A stretch of 64,000 nt of DNA, from NCBI GenBank assembly GCA_014898415.1, contig RCTD01000003.1, positions 1,302,001-1,366,000 of the forward strand, written 5' to 3'. A program made the position numbers and the translations under genes. Of the stretch, positions 52,182 through 64,000 are shown in pieces. This DNA is from Stromatinia cepivora. Lineage: Eukaryota; Ascomycota; Leotiomycetes; Helotiales; Sclerotiniaceae. Every line of letters starts with the position of its first letter. The first letter of the stretch is position 1. A model generated the notes under the pieces. That model was not told the DNA's origin, did no database searches, and saw only the letters and a program-made list of their open reading frames with translations.

Positions 52182-53827
52182 CTATGTCGACTGAACTTCT
52201 TCCATGATCTCTTTTAGGAGGCCTTTATCAGCTAGACTTCTTAATGTGCGATAGACCATTGGCGTGTGATCTTCCTTCCGTCTCCCTGCCTGCTCGTTCT
52301 CGTCATTGATCGATGACAGTTCTTCTCTATAAGCGATGCGCAGGGCCTTTTGCTCGGCAACCCACTGCTGATGCAACTTAAGAAGGGCGGTCGCATCTGT
52401 ACTTCCTTGCTCAAGTATGTTGCATGTGCTCACAGGAAGTACTACGTCCTGAAGTAGCTTGTCTGTAACGCCAAATTCCTTTGAAGGTCCTCTAATCAGT
52501 TCCGCAACGTCGGCCTGACTGAAACTGTTCCAATCGGGGGTCTGTTGCGGCAGCAGAGCTTCGACAAGCTTGATCGCGTGGATATTCTGGGCGAGTTCTA
52601 ATGGAATGGTGCGGAGAGGACTTCCACACAAGGACAAAAGATTAAATTGCAAATCATCACCGTACTTGCCAATATGTTGATAGATATTGGCACGGGCAAC
52701 GGATATCCAGTCATTATCAAACTGTCCTTGGCATTGTCAGCGTTGTTCGACCAATCGTTATTTATTTTACATACCTAAGCTGACAGGTTGACGCTGCAAG
52801 CCATCAAGTCTCCAGACAACGCCCTTCACGGGAACAAATGCGATAAAATGAAAACCCGACCCATCATCCGACCCGGACTTGCTCTTTCCAGATTTCTTTT
52901 TCATTTTCCTCTTTTTCTCCCAGGCGGAAACCTCATTCGAAAGAGCTAGATCCGCGTTTAGAATATCCATTCTTCGAGCAAATGAATTATGAATATTTCG
53001 GATGTATTCGTTTTGGCTTAGTTTCTGGCCGCGGTATGCTGGTTTGAGAAATTGGGTATCGTTCTTGAAACTGCTGACACTGTCTCCGAGATCAAGGTCC
53101 GGGACATTCATAACAATGTTCAGAAGAGCAATAGTAGCACAGGCGTTGTCTGTAGTCTGCGTCCTGTTAGTCAATTCCTAAGTGAGATCTCGGATTTTCC
53201 TCACTTGATTGGCAAACCAGACGTGGTTCGGACATTTTGGGAGTTTCTCTTCATCTTCTAAGTCATCATCTATGTATTTAAATAGAAATACCAGTCCGTA
53301 CACTGGTTTCCTAGAGAAGTATCAATACCGATTTCAAGCCTCTGAGGGTAAATTCCATACGGTAGATATTGTAACATTTCATCCTCTAAACCTAGAACCT
53401 CCTGGATTTTGACGTCCTTGACACCATACTCTCGTAAGATGAAGTTAAAAAGTGCCTGGTGAAGAAAATGTGTTAATTAACGAAAGCAAAAATCTGAAAA
53501 GCAACTTACTGGATCACTTTCCAGCTCACACCACCCTTTCCAAGCCTTGCGTTCGTCATCCGTTAGGGGCTTCAATGCATCGTCGATGATTTTAGCCTCC
53601 GATCTCTTGACCTTTTTGCCGGAACGTCCGGGGCGACTTGTCGCGAGGCTCATTGAATTCTGTTCACTTTGTACTTCCTGTGCTCCCATGCCATTTTCAC
53701 GCGGATCTGTAGAGACTCCACTTGGAGACTCAGACCTCTTTTGATTCCTCAAGGAGCGTTTTCTTGGCTCAAAACCAGAAACCATAGATTGTGCCGAATG
53801 ATCCTCCGACACCGAAGGCCCATCCAT
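52182..53827 (-). CDS. Ubiquitin C-terminal hydrolase, UCH37/UCHL5 type
   Basis: Five exons, 53827-53510, 53455-53361, 53310-53205, 53156-52775 and 52726-52182, give 481 residues. A basic, disordered N-terminus of about 95 residues precedes the peptidase C12 domain (WCELESDPALFNFILREYGV ... EVLGLEDEML). Catalytic residues are visible: Gln173 and Cys179 in QTTDNACAT, His276 in GFHFIAF, and Asp291 in WRLDG. The C-terminal helical region (KALRIAYREEL, then KEDHTPMVYRTLRSLADKG) matches the UCH37 tail that docks on the proteasome receptor Rpn13 or INO80. It removes ubiquitin from chains, in the nucleus and at the proteasome. It is convergent with the F-box gene, stop codons 73 bp apart. Confidence 0.92.
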
Positions 53828-54686
53828 TGTTTGTTTGTCTTGATTGTGGAATCCTGATATAGGAAAGTAATCAAAAATTGAATACCCCTCCTTCAGCTCC
53901 GGGTCAAGCCTTTGGACTACAGAAACACAAGAGGGGGAAGTTTAATTTGCAAGTAGTGGTGTACAAAAGTATGGGTATGAGCCAAAGATAATAAAAAGTG
54001 ATTTATAGGTAGTTGAAGAGGAGAAGGAGATAGAGGACTTTATGTTGTATGTATGATTAGGAACAATAAGAAAGTCATGGAAGCCTTCCTTAGAACTAAT
54101 GATCATTGATGATTTGATTTTATAGAAATATCCATTGATTCATTGATCATTTTGTGTCACTATATCTTGTTCAACTGATTTAATCTTCTTTGCTATTGGA
54201 AAGTTCAAAAAGAGAGATAGACATTTTTAATACTACATACAATAAGAACGGAGTGATTTTGCAGACAACAGACTACAATAAGTCTTACAGATTAACCTTA
54301 TTGGCTTGGCTGTGGTTGTTGGTTGAAAGGGGTCCAAGCTTTTTGAATGCCGGCTTCCAGTGAAAAAAACGCGTCCCCCAAGGAACTTCAACCCGCGACT
54401 TAAGGCAAAACTTTGTGCTCTTGTTCTGAAGCTTTGAACTTTGAACCTTCTTACCAAGGTATTCACTTATACAACAACAACAACAACAACAACAATCCAT
54501 ACCTTCTTGATTGATTGATCTCCATTCGATTTTTCTTTTATTTACTATACCTTTCACTCAAGTTTCTAGGACCCCATTTGCGAATAGCTTGCTCGCTCAT
54601 TTATTTTAAGTACACTATCCACTGGCTGGCCTCGAACCATTTTCGTCAAGATTTAAAGTATGAAATGATTATAGACTTTCTATAAG
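53828..54686. promoter_or_regulatory. Divergent spacer, UCH and POM152 genes
   Basis: This 859-bp region contains an (ACA)n microsatellite at about 54,469-54,495. No further gene is seen. Confidence 0.5.
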
Positions 54687-57600
54687 ATGAATGGAACCCC
54701 GAGAATGCGTTCTGGCTTTCCGCCTACTCCTGGCAGTGGCCGTGGCCGTGGTCAAAGGAATCCAACAGGACGAGTGACATCCCCGTTACGGGATCTTCCC
54801 ACGGCTTCACCTGCTGCCATAGAATCCGATGCGCCATTAATACCGGTCGAACTTATCGATGCTCCTAGTCAGCGCATGTATGTTACAGGATTATATGGCT
54901 TGCTAGTTGTGTGGCGTTTGTATGATTGGTGGCAGTTGATAGAGGATGAATCTGAGTCCTTTCCGTTATTCATGAAATGGGTAATGCTGGACGCACTATT
55001 TCTATACTGGGTACCGAAACTTCGAATACCATGGTTGGAGTGGTCACAATGGACATCCCATGTAGCTTTTGGACTACACGCTATCTTTGATTTCGTGTTG
55101 ATGTTCAGAATTGGAGTAAGTTGTCTTTGAAGCCGCTCCGGGGACGGTACAGCTAATTATATGAAGCTTCCTCTCCAAGGATGGATCCTACTTCTCACGA
55201 AGACCTTTTTTGACAGCGAGCTCTCCATTTCAGAGAACAGTGTACGACCTGCTACCATTTTACACAACTCATCTTTGATTATGGGTAGACAAATTATCAA
55301 TATATTGCCAGAAGGGTATGTTTCAACCACAACCATATATCTCCACAGTATGCCGTGCTAATACTAATCTTTAATAGATCTGCAACATTGAACCCCGATG
55401 GTCTTCCATTCTGTTTAGACAGTAGTCGCCCCACTGTCAAGCTCCCCATGTATTTCAACCAGACCAAACCTGTACACATTGAACTGCTGCGCTTTGATTT
55501 TGATACAAATACAAATGAAACGATTGAGCTGAAGAAAAGGGACATGAAGAACTTTCGAAGGATGGAGGATGAGCCAAATGTTTACACTCTCGACTACACT
55601 GTGAAGAAACCGGGATTATACAGACTTCACAAGATTGTAGATCAGTCAAAGCTCGAAGTACAACGAAGAATGTCCGACACGCTTGTTGTGAAATGTCCCA
55701 AAGCGATTATCAGGTCCACGAGTTCGGATAAGTGTCTAGGGGATCTTTCTGACCTCTCTATCGAACTTGAGGGGACGGCCCCATTAAAGATTGTGTATGG
55801 ACGCACTATCAACGACAAAGATCGCAGTTTCCACTTCCAAAGTAACCAACCGGAGAACTTTGTTTCGCCGCTTTTGGGTGCAACTCGGCCTAGCACATTG
55901 CTTTCCTCGGGGAGTCAGGATGTTTCATGGGGGCAGGCAAGAAAAGTCATTATCCCATTAAATGAATCTATGACTCCTAGCGGGTTGTGGTTATACTCGA
56001 TCAACGAGATTCACGACGCTACCGGAAATGTTGCAAATTTCACGCTTGTTGGTGAAGATGGGGAGCTCATCTATCCCAAAAATACACACATGGAACAGAG
56101 TCTCAGAGTCCACGAGAGGCCTCTTGCAAGGCTCACGGGCTGTGATTCTAGGAGTCCACTAATGGTTGCGAATGGCCAAACAGCAGAGCTTCCAGTTGAA
56201 TATGCATCACCTGGCCGAACACCAGATGATACCTCTCACACCTTGACATACAAGTTCTCTCCTCTTGACACCTTGACTCCTGCGGGCGACCACGGTACCG
56301 AGGTGATTTTCGAGGAATATTCTGCGCGCAATGCCCATCAATCGCCAATTATTCGCGAACCAGGTCTTTATACCCTCGTTGGTGTCAAAAGCAAATTCTG
56401 TGAAGGTGAAGTTAGGGAGCCTGCTTCTTGCTTACTCCTAAACCCACCCGAGCCGCAGCTGTCTATAAATGCTGAGAATATCAACGATAAATGTGCTGGC
56501 AATTCCATAGGACTGCTTGTTGACCTTGATCTAATTGGTACCCCGCCATTCGTCGTAAGGTACAACATAATTACAAAGAGCGGTCTTAAGCATGAATCAG
56601 TGAAAGTATCTGGCTTACGGCACCAACTGGAGCTTAAACCTCGCGACGCGGGACATTTCAAATACCAGTTTATCTCTGTGGATGACGCTGTTTACAAGAA
56701 CCATAAATTGAATAGCAATGATCTAGTTCTAGAACAAGATGTCAAGCCACCGGCTTCAGCATATCTTAGACGACCTGCAGGTGATATCGACGCTTGTATT
56801 GAGGAGCCCGTCGAGATGAATGTTGAGCTTTCTGGCGAGCCACCTTTTACATTGGAATACGAGATTGTCCATGACGGTAGACGTCGAAAGCAAAAGGTCA
56901 CTGGAATCGAAAGTGACATATACAAGATCAAGACAGATCCTTTGATCACTGGCGGCGAGTATTCTCTCGCTCTTGCAAGCGTCCAAGACAAGACGGGCTG
57001 CAAGATATTCCTTAATGGTGAGGTCAAATTCATGGTCAGACACCAGAGACCACGAGTAGCTTTTGGTCACCTGGACGGAAAGCACAAGATTATGACTATC
57101 GAGGGCACCAATATCCCGCTACCTTTGCGCTTGACTGGCCAACCTCCTTGGAACATCAAGTATCGAAATGTGGATGATGAATCTGGCAAGATTTTGGAGA
57201 AAACAGCTATGTCAACCAATGATGCGGTTAAGGTTGATGCTCGTGGTACATACGAATTACTTGATGTGTCTGACAACCAGTGTCCTGGAACAATTGATCT
57301 CAAGGCATCCTTGTTTGAGGTTGATTGGCTCCCCAGACCGAAAATCAAGCTTGCTGATAATTCAGCTCTTGTATTGGATGGGGATAAATATGTCAAGCAT
57401 GAAGTATGCGAAGGTGATATCGACGCAGTGGAGATCAACCTTATTGGTAAGTTGAATGATTCTTTCAGGATTACATCTGCCTCGGCTAACAAATTACAGG
57501 TTCTCCCCCCTATCACGTCAAATATCAAATTCGTCATAAACCAGAACATGGCTCGGCATCTATCAGTAACAAAGAGTTTGATGCAGGTCTTGGACTCTCA

Positions 57601-58608
57601 ACTGTTGCCATGGACACAATTAAGCCTGGCCTTTACGAGTATAAATTCTCCGAGCTTTCTGACAATCTATATGACCATGACTCAAAGAAGTTTTCGCCGC
57701 TCATTATTGAGCAAAAGGTCAACAGGAAGCCGGCCGCACATTTCATAAAACCAGGACAATCGTACAAGTATTGCAAGGAAGAGCTCGCCGGAGATGAAGT
57801 CATTCCTATCAAATTAGAAGGCATCCCTCCCTTTTACCTAGAGATTGATATCAAACACCAGAGCAGTACAAGACCCGAGACTGTCAAGATTGCCAATATC
57901 GATTCTAACCATTATGATTTCCGGATACCTCATCGAGTTTTATCTCTAGGCATTCATCAAGTCAGTGTACGAAAAATTCGCGATTCCAGGGGATGTCAGC
58001 AAAAAACCGAACATGGTGCTCCTCATGTACAAGTACAAGTTTACGACGTTCCTACGATCCATCCTTTGGACTCTCGTACAGACTACTGTGTAGGAGAACG
58101 GATTGGGTATACATTATCGGGTACACCCCCATTCGACATCTACTATACATTTGAGAACGTGCAAAGGAAAGCAAAATCACCAAATACTAGTTTCAGGCGT
58201 ATTGCCGAGAAGCCAGGCAATTTCACCATCACCGCTATCTCGGACAAGGCCAGCGAGTGTAAAGCAAAGACTGAGATCACGAAGATTATCCATCAAATGC
58301 CCAGTGTCAAGATCAGTAAAGGAAGGCAGGTGGAAGTTGATATTCACGAGGGTGGACAAGCCGAACTTCTATTTGAGTTCTGGGGTGTGCCACCTTTTGA
58401 GTTTACATATACGAGAAGTACGAATGCAAAGAAGGGTCAGAAGTCACATGTGCTGGAGACCAGACATGAGATCTCGTATGAACACAGCAAGACGATACAG
58501 TCTTCGCAGGAGGGAACATATGAGGTAGTGGCCATTAAGGATCAATTCTGCTCTTTTTCTACACTGAAAGTGGATGGAAAGAGTGGGCAAAAGTTGCTCC
58601 AATACTAA
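54687..58608 (+). CDS. POM152: Nuclear pore membrane protein POM152
   Basis: Four exons, 54687-55115, 55167-55315, 55378-57446 and 57500-58608, give 1,251 residues (yeast 1,337). The N-terminus is Gly/Arg/Pro-rich and faces the pore. Hydrophobic segments follow at about 68-90, 100-120 and 128-155 ([43 protein letters not shown]). The long lumenal part consists of repeated Ig-like units marked by C....P....L.G.PPF.L.Y patterns, for example [40 protein letters not shown] and [10 protein letters not shown]. It anchors the pore complex in the nuclear envelope and forms the lumenal ring. Introns are 51-62 bp. Confidence 0.95.
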
Positions 58609-58820
58609 AATGGGGGCTTGATGATGCATAGCGCGGCGTTAGGGTTAATGGTATTTAATGGGGAAATGTCATAGTACCATGAATGACAATAGATGGATCA
58701 GCTTAATAAGTTGAAGTTTCAGTATCCGACATTTGTCTTACATGCAATGTTTCAGTGAGCTCAGTCAAATAAATAGTCGTAGCAACGCCCACGACATATG
58801 CGAATCCTAACATGCAAATG

Positions 58821-59762
58821 TTAGGATCGCTCTCTTTCCAATTCTTTTAAATAGTCAACGTCAAACCTAAATTTCTTTCCCTTGTTCCAATCCAAGCCCC
58901 AATTTATATCTCCGGCCTCCACTCTTACTGCCCTCAGAGGTCTCAGCCCATCCAAGATCTCTTTCTTCTGCTCCAATGTATAAGTCTGCGGTGGCTCTTG
59001 CCACCCAATTGTCAGAACTTGAATATCGGCCCCTGCTAACCATTTCCTCAGTTTCTTGATCCCTTTAGCTACTTCCTTTAGTCTCGCCTCAGCCTCAAAA
59101 TCCTCGGGTTTCTGTTTCCGTTTCTCACAACCGAGCTGGATGGAGAGGGACAAATTTCGAATAGACGAGGTAAGGGATGAGGAGAGAACTAAATCCGAGC
59201 GTTGCGTTTTGTGCGCCCAGAGATTGTAGTTGACGGTTAGAGAGATGGTTTGGAGGGGATCGCCGTAGAATATTGGGAGCGCTTCGTGGTATATTTGGCG
59301 ATTGAGGTGGAGGACCGCGACTTCGAAAACGCAAGAAAGGTAGATGTGGGATTGGAGTTGGCGGGGGTGGGGGCCAAGACGAGGGTCATCGGAGGGCGGC
59401 GCTAGCAGATGGCGATATATTAATTGACGTATTTCTAGTGGCACGCGTAGGAGTGGGGGAAGGGCCCCGGATAGGTGGGTCTCATTCAAGTCATCGTGGG
59501 CATCTCCACTAGAGTCGGTTCTTGGTACGGCATCCGAGAGTGGTTGAGCGTACTGTTGAAGGATGAGGAAGTGAGTTCGGAGATCGGATTTGCGGAGTGA
59601 CCAGACGGCATCTTCTGAGATGGTAAGAACTCGTTCGATTGTAGGTGCCCGCTGTGATACCTTTGCCGCAGCTATGCTTGCCGCGGTGCAGATACGTTTG
59701 CTCTTCAATTCTTCCGAGGAGCGTGATTTGTGTCTCTTCTGCGGGATAGCTGGGGATGCCAT
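58821..59762 (-). CDS. Protein of unknown function with 2EXR/F-box-like N-terminal motif
   Basis: This single-exon gene encodes 313 residues. The Met at 59762 is the first ATG in frame; the longer frame upstream opens only with TTG. The start MASPAIPQKRHKSRSSEELK is basic and may act as a nuclear signal. The segment PPLLRVPLEIRQLIYRHLLAP followed by LHLNRQIYHEALPIFYG is the widespread fungal LP.EIR..IY ... N.QI..EA..IFY motif (2EXR family, F-box-like). The C-terminal half is Lys/Glu-rich and alpha-helical. Its stop lies 212 bp from the POM152 stop (convergent). No substrate or pathway can be inferred. Confidence 0.75.
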   Translation of the reverse strand: MASPAIPQKRHKSRSSEELKSKRICTAASIAAAKVSQRAPTIERVLTISEDAVWSLRKSDLRTHFLILQQYAQPLSDAVPRTDSSGDAHDDLNETHLSGALPPLLRVPLEIRQLIYRHLLAPPSDDPRLGPHPRQLQSHIYLSCVFEVAVLHLNRQIYHEALPIFYGDPLQTISLTVNYNLWAHKTQRSDLVLSSSLTSSIRNLSLSIQLGCEKRKQKPEDFEAEARLKEVAKGIKKLRKWLAGADIQVLTIGWQEPPQTYTLEQKKEILDGLRPLRAVRVEAGDINWGLDWNKGKKFRFDVDYLKELERERS

Positions 59763-60017
59763 GTTAATACCGTGATCTGCGTCGGGATGAAATGTTGTTA
59801 TTGTCCTACCGAAGCACAAAGATTGGTCGGAAAGGCTCGAAAGGTGACAAGGGATCGGAACATAGCTCGCTTAGTGATTGAGATAAGATAAGAAGGATCT
59901 AAGTCTTGCATCCGCCTTACCATAAGGCTGAATATATCAATTGATCCACACCACACCACCTGAATATCGAAAACGGGTTAAAGATGACCACTTAACCATA
60001 CTACATTACCCCAAAAA

Positions 60018-61192
60018 ATGGAACATACAACCCTAAATCCTTCTATGATCAACCCATCGCTATCTTTCCTCACCATTCCTTCAAAGCCTCACGCTCCCAT
60101 ATCTCACACCTTCTTCCCGCCTGCATCTGCTTCGTTCCTCCAAGAATCGAGTGTCCAACCACATCACACTCTCATTATTTTTGTAAATGGGCTTGGACTT
60201 CCTTCCTCTTCTTGGGAATCATGCATTTCAATCCTTCGATCCCGTGTTAAGAACTGTCCATCACTTTTGACATTCGACCGTTATGGGCAGGGTTTAACTA
60301 CAGCTCGAGATCCTTTAGATGATGGAAAGGGTTACGGACATGATTTCATGGATGCCGCAAATGATCTCCATGAGATTATTCTAGTGATCACTAGGACGAA
60401 GTTTGGCCTTCAACCAGATGATGTCGAAGATGGAAGACTTAGTGTAATATTCGTGGCTGCTTCGATTGGAGTAAGTGCTCCGGTATATTCTATACCCTAT
60501 TGCCAAAGTCTAATGTCTTTTATCCACATTCCCCTCAGAATAACACCCAACTAGGTCCCCATATCCCGCCTCTACATACAATCCCACCCATTCATCTGCG
60601 GCGCGCTCCTCACCCTCGACTCCAACATCCCAAACGTGAATTACAGCGATTTCCTTCCCGACCCCTCATCCCCCACCTTTGATCCCTCTCTTGTGGTCGC
60701 TCCAGACTGTACGCTCGCGCAATACATTGGGGCACGGACAAGATTAATAAATATATTTGATTTATCCGTCCCGAACTCTGAATCTATGGACCGACGAACT
60801 GGACCGACGTTAGTACCGCATGCTGATCGGCCGAAACTTATTGGTACGGGTGGAAAGGGACCGTGGTTAACGGTCGTAGGGCATGATCCGGCCACGTTTG
60901 CGGATGTGAGTTTAGAGAGGATGGGGACACCGAGAAGTATGAGTATGAGGTTTACGAATCCGTGCGTTAAACTTTTTTTTTTGGAGCAGCTCTCTTGTTC
61001 GGGATAGTTGGCTAATCAATAACATATAGATATTGGGCAAAATATAATGCAGGATTGGTAAGTGTAACAGACGAAGGACGATGTGAGGGTGTGAAGATTG
61101 CGAGTGGCTGTGGGCATTTTATCCAAATGGATGATCCAGGTTTCGTAGCTGGGGAGATTGAGATTATTCTTGATAAATTGGATTTGGGATGA
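60018..61192 (+). CDS. Alpha/beta hydrolase-fold protein
   Basis: Three exons, 60018-60470, 60555-60961 and 61030-61192, give 340 residues. HTLIIFVNGLGLPSSSWE is the first strand and oxyanion loop, and LLTFDRYGQGLTTARDP is the second strand and loop. VIFVAASIGVP is the nucleophile elbow, with Ser in an A-x-S-x-G version of G-x-S-x-G, cut by intron 1 just after. The C-terminal GCGHFIQMDDPG supplies the catalytic His. An acid residue may lie in VVGHDPATFADV. The reaction and substrate are unknown. It is divergent from the 2EXR gene with a short 255-bp spacer. Confidence 0.82.
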
Positions 61193-61357
61193 GTATTGAG
61201 ATTTGAATTGAATTAATGGGCAAAACTGATAAACTTGACCATTCGCAGTCCAACTATTTTTGCTCTCAACACACTAGACGTCAATCTTGATCTAGATTTA
61301 CTCATAACATTGAGTACTGCACACCAAAATAATGTAAAAATGGTCAACTTTCAAAGT

Positions 61358-63190
61358 TCAGATTCGTCCTGCGCATCCAAAATCCAATACCCAGTAGCTA
61401 AAATAAGAACAACATTGTACGGCACGAAAAGCTAGAACCATGTGCCGTCTTGATGCAGTGGGAATACGAAGCTTGACTTTCACACCGTTGGCGGGGGCGT
61501 CTGTGAGTTTATAGTCATGCTTTATTACTGGGTCCGTCTCCATGCTCTCAATCTATCGAACCGCTGAAGAAGTCTTACGGTGATATATCCGGCCCCATTC
61601 AACGCAAATTGCTGCCCAATACAAACCCTTGCACCGCCATTAAACTTTCAACGTCAGTAACGAGCTTTGGGCGGCAAAGGGAGTTGGATCTAGGCTTAGG
61701 TAAAAATTCCCATCCAAGTTTCTTCCCCTCCCACCTCTCTGGCCGAAACTCATCGGCATCATCACCCCATGTATCCTTTCTTCGATGCATCGCAAAAACG
61801 CTATATTCAACCACTGACCCTTTTGGGATGAAAACTTTCGATTTCCCATCCTTTCCCGCCGCCACAAGGCAGGGTTGTATCCTTATTCGCTTGTCTAGTG
61901 TTATGAGGCACCGGTGGATAAAGTCGCAAAGCTTCATTCATGTAATACTGGAGATATCTGCAACGTTTGAGGTCGGAGGAGGTAATTTCGGAAGGATTTT
62001 CGTACGTTCCGAAGTTTTCGATAATGATATTGCGAAGTTTTCGGTAATAACTGGGATTTTGAGCAAGGGTAAGAAACAACCAACCCTAATAACGAGGCGG
62101 TGGTGTCTCTGCCTGCCAAGAGCAAATGTAGACATTGAGAGCGAAGCTCAACAGGATCATTCGTTTCTTTTGCAAGGGCATCCAGGTAAATGTACTTTTT
62201 CTTGGCACCGGATGCGTCGTCTTCATCCTGAGATTTGCCTAGCGAGTTTCTGGTGAGAGCGAGTTGGACAAAATGATCAACGTACTCGTTGCATCTGTTG
62301 CAAGAAATGGCGAAGTCTTTGCTGGAGGCCAGCCAGTATTTATCAGCGAAACGGCATCGGAAAGATGTCCAGGATAGAGCGTTGTCGAATTCAGACGCAA
62401 AGTCTATCCTGGTGTTCTCGGCCTTTTCGTGATTCTCTGGTAGTTTGAGAAGCTGGCTATTGTCAGACCTAAAATCGTGGTCAGCTTGTCTATCATTGTA
62501 TTATTGAAGATTATTAGGGGGTAGCCCCAAACCATTCTAAGAAAGGATGCTAATCGTCCATGGTAACGATCCTACTTACTGTCCAAGTAGAACTTCCGTC
62601 GCAGAATCTATGGTTAGTCTAAAGAAGAGAGCCTGTAGATCTATCTCTGCAGTCCATTGATCCTGAAGCCTGGCATCTATAGCTCTCATCAAGTTCCGAA
62701 CATGCCTCTCCTCCACCTCAAGATCACTAATTTGATCCCGAGTAAACTGAGGCCTCACCATACCCCTCGTTAACTTCCATGCGTGACCATCCTGTGTAAA
62801 TATGCCATTCCCAAGCATAGGCCAAAAGGCCCCTACTCTTATTCGCCCGAGTTAAAAATCGTCGAATTGTGTCGCTAGAATGGCCTTAACGTTCTTAGGA
62901 TCCACAGTAAAAAGACTCGACGAGCTCATGATACTATACTTGAATGTGGTGCCTCGACATTTCTCTGAAGGAAGTTTGGGAAGAATTTCCCTCGCTCGGG
63001 CATCCAAAGATCTCTTGAAAAAATCGAGACCGAAAGGCCAGCGACTGGTAGTTTCTTGCGTTACTGGTTCTTCACATTCGAATTTGCGTAATTTCGCAGA
63101 ATATATGTGTGATATGTATAGCTTGCTTGCAATAATACAAAACAAAACGAAGGAAGCTATCCCAAACACTGGTAGAAGCCATGTTTCCAA
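61358..63190 (-). pseudogene. Broken cytochrome P450, CYP52-like
   Basis: All family marks are present: an N-terminal membrane segment (LLPVFGIASFVLFCIIASK), LGNGIFTQDGHAWKLTRGM, the I-helix AGRDTT, ExxR in NEALRLYPPVPHNTRQANK, and the heme loop [10 protein letters not shown]. The frame is broken: a TAA inside FDDF*LGRIRVGAF (62852-62854), one extra base near 62,082 (after TASLLG), one extra base near 61,853 (after LPCGGG), no GT donor before the FNGG exon near 61,700, and one base missing near 61,553. The upstream frame opens with TTG rather than ATG at 63190. A normal intron is still visible at 62469-62579. CYP52-type enzymes hydroxylate alkanes and fatty acids at the ER. Assembly errors could explain single indels but hardly all the lesions. 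Confidence 0.8.
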
Positions 63191-63432
63191 GATATATCAG
63201 AAGTATATCTTGAAATGAACAATGAATTGCAATGTTTATAGAATATGCTCCTCCAGTAATTATCAAAGGTACAACAGATGTTAAAACGTGAATGATGAAT
63301 GATAAAATAAATGATCGCACTGGCGATCGATCGAGGAGGTAAAGCAACCAACGATCCCCTTTCCAATATAGTTGGCGATAACCCCCATAGTTGGCGGGGT
63401 AAAATAGTCCGGCTCTCACATCCGGCCGACTA

Positions 63433-63725
63433 GTTCCTAATCGGGGAAAGCGAATATCCCCGGAAAACGAAATGTCCCGCTAGCTATAATAGATGAATAG
63501 TTTGATCAATTTTCGAATTAATATAATAATTTTATATTATTGATTTCAATTTGATAATCAAAATCAAATAATGAAAAGTTTATTATATTAATTTGAAAAA
63601 TTCATAATTATATACCAAAAATAAAGTTTTTTTAGTAATAATTTTGGATTTTGATATATTTTACATCAAAACCGGCGAAGGGACAATTTGCTTTCCGGGG
63701 ATATTCGGTTTCCCCGATTAGGAAC
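63433..63725. mobile_element. MITE with 46-bp inverted ends, 293 bp
   Basis: The left end GTTCCTAATCGGGGAAAGCG and the right end, reverse-complemented GTTCCTAATCGGGGAAACCG, match over about 46 bp with four differences. TA flanks both sides (63431-63432 and 63726-63727). The core is about 200 bp of AT-rich sequence without coding capacity. The TA target suggests Tc1/mariner-type mobilisation. It lies about 240 bp upstream of the broken P450 frame. Confidence 0.85.
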
Positions 63726-63727
63726 TA

Positions 63728-64000
63728 AGTCGGACCGGTATTAGTACCTAACAGATATAAATCCCATTTATCATTCGTCGTCTACTCACATAGTAGGTAG
63801 GAGTTGCGATTAGTTGACTGTACATACCTACCTAGTGCTCTGTACAAGATCTGATCTTTCTGCCGTACGCCCACGCCCCATATTCTGTACTCTGTAAGCG
63901 ATTTCATCAATTCAACAATCATAAATATCTAAAAAATTACTCCGATTTTGATAACTTGAATGCCATTGGTTATTAAAACAGCCCCCCACATCTCGTCACA
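63728..64000. other. Window edge, no gene seen
   Basis: Normal-composition intergenic sequence with a TAGTAGGTAGGAG / CATACCTACCTAG inverted word pair near 63,793-63,837. Confidence 0.4.

Noticed and set aside
58821..59819. Longer start for the 2EXR-like protein
   Set aside because: The upstream extension opens with TTG; the first ATG is at 59762.

Overview
The window is nuclear DNA of a filamentous ascomycete (Pezizomycotina). Genes have short 47-111 bp introns with GT..AG borders and CTAAC-like branch sites, a divergent H2A/H2B pair, fungal-type Atg4, POM152 and SQS1, and a sharp two-compartment structure. A leotiomycete (Sclerotiniaceae-like) is my guess, from general look only.

Positions 1 to about 31,400 form an extremely AT-rich block with no intact gene. 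It looks like RIP-type decay: C-to-T/G-to-A changes and CAA/CAG/TGG codons turned into stops. It can still be taken apart into layers. A long eroded plus-strand reading frame (about 449-6,630) is split by a complete 1.8-kb LTR element (1807-3610, target duplication GAAAT). A minus-strand Copia relic (gag, protease, part of integrase; about 7,100-9,245) is cut by a Gypsy element spanning 9246-28171 (TSD TCAGG). Inside the Gypsy lie a 3.6-kb LTR element without coding capacity (15026-18657, TSD GCATT), which itself carries a Tc1/mariner transposon (15903-17281, TA), and an 8.3-kb Copia element (19819-28076, TSD TATAT) inserted in the Gypsy's 5' LTR. An 813-bp foldback element (29412-30224) with Fot1-like ends follows.

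From about 31,640 composition switches abruptly to normal, gene-dense sequence. In order: a small secreted eight-cysteine protein (-), KGD2 (-), an LYR complex I subunit (+), histone H2A (-) and H2B (+), SQS1 (-), ATG4 (+), a JJJ1-type J-protein (-), an SPX-RING ubiquitin ligase (+), an F-box/YccV protein (+), a UCH37-type deubiquitinase (-), POM152 (+), an unknown protein with a 2EXR/F-box-like start (-), an alpha/beta hydrolase (+), and a broken CYP52-like cytochrome P450 (-). A 293-bp MITE lies upstream of the P450.

The genes are mostly housekeeping and are not one pathway. Two divergent pairs look functionally matched: KGD2 with the complex I subunit (mitochondrial energy metabolism) and H2A with H2B. 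Exon borders were chosen by hand from splice sites and reading frame; every spliced model given sums to a multiple of three.
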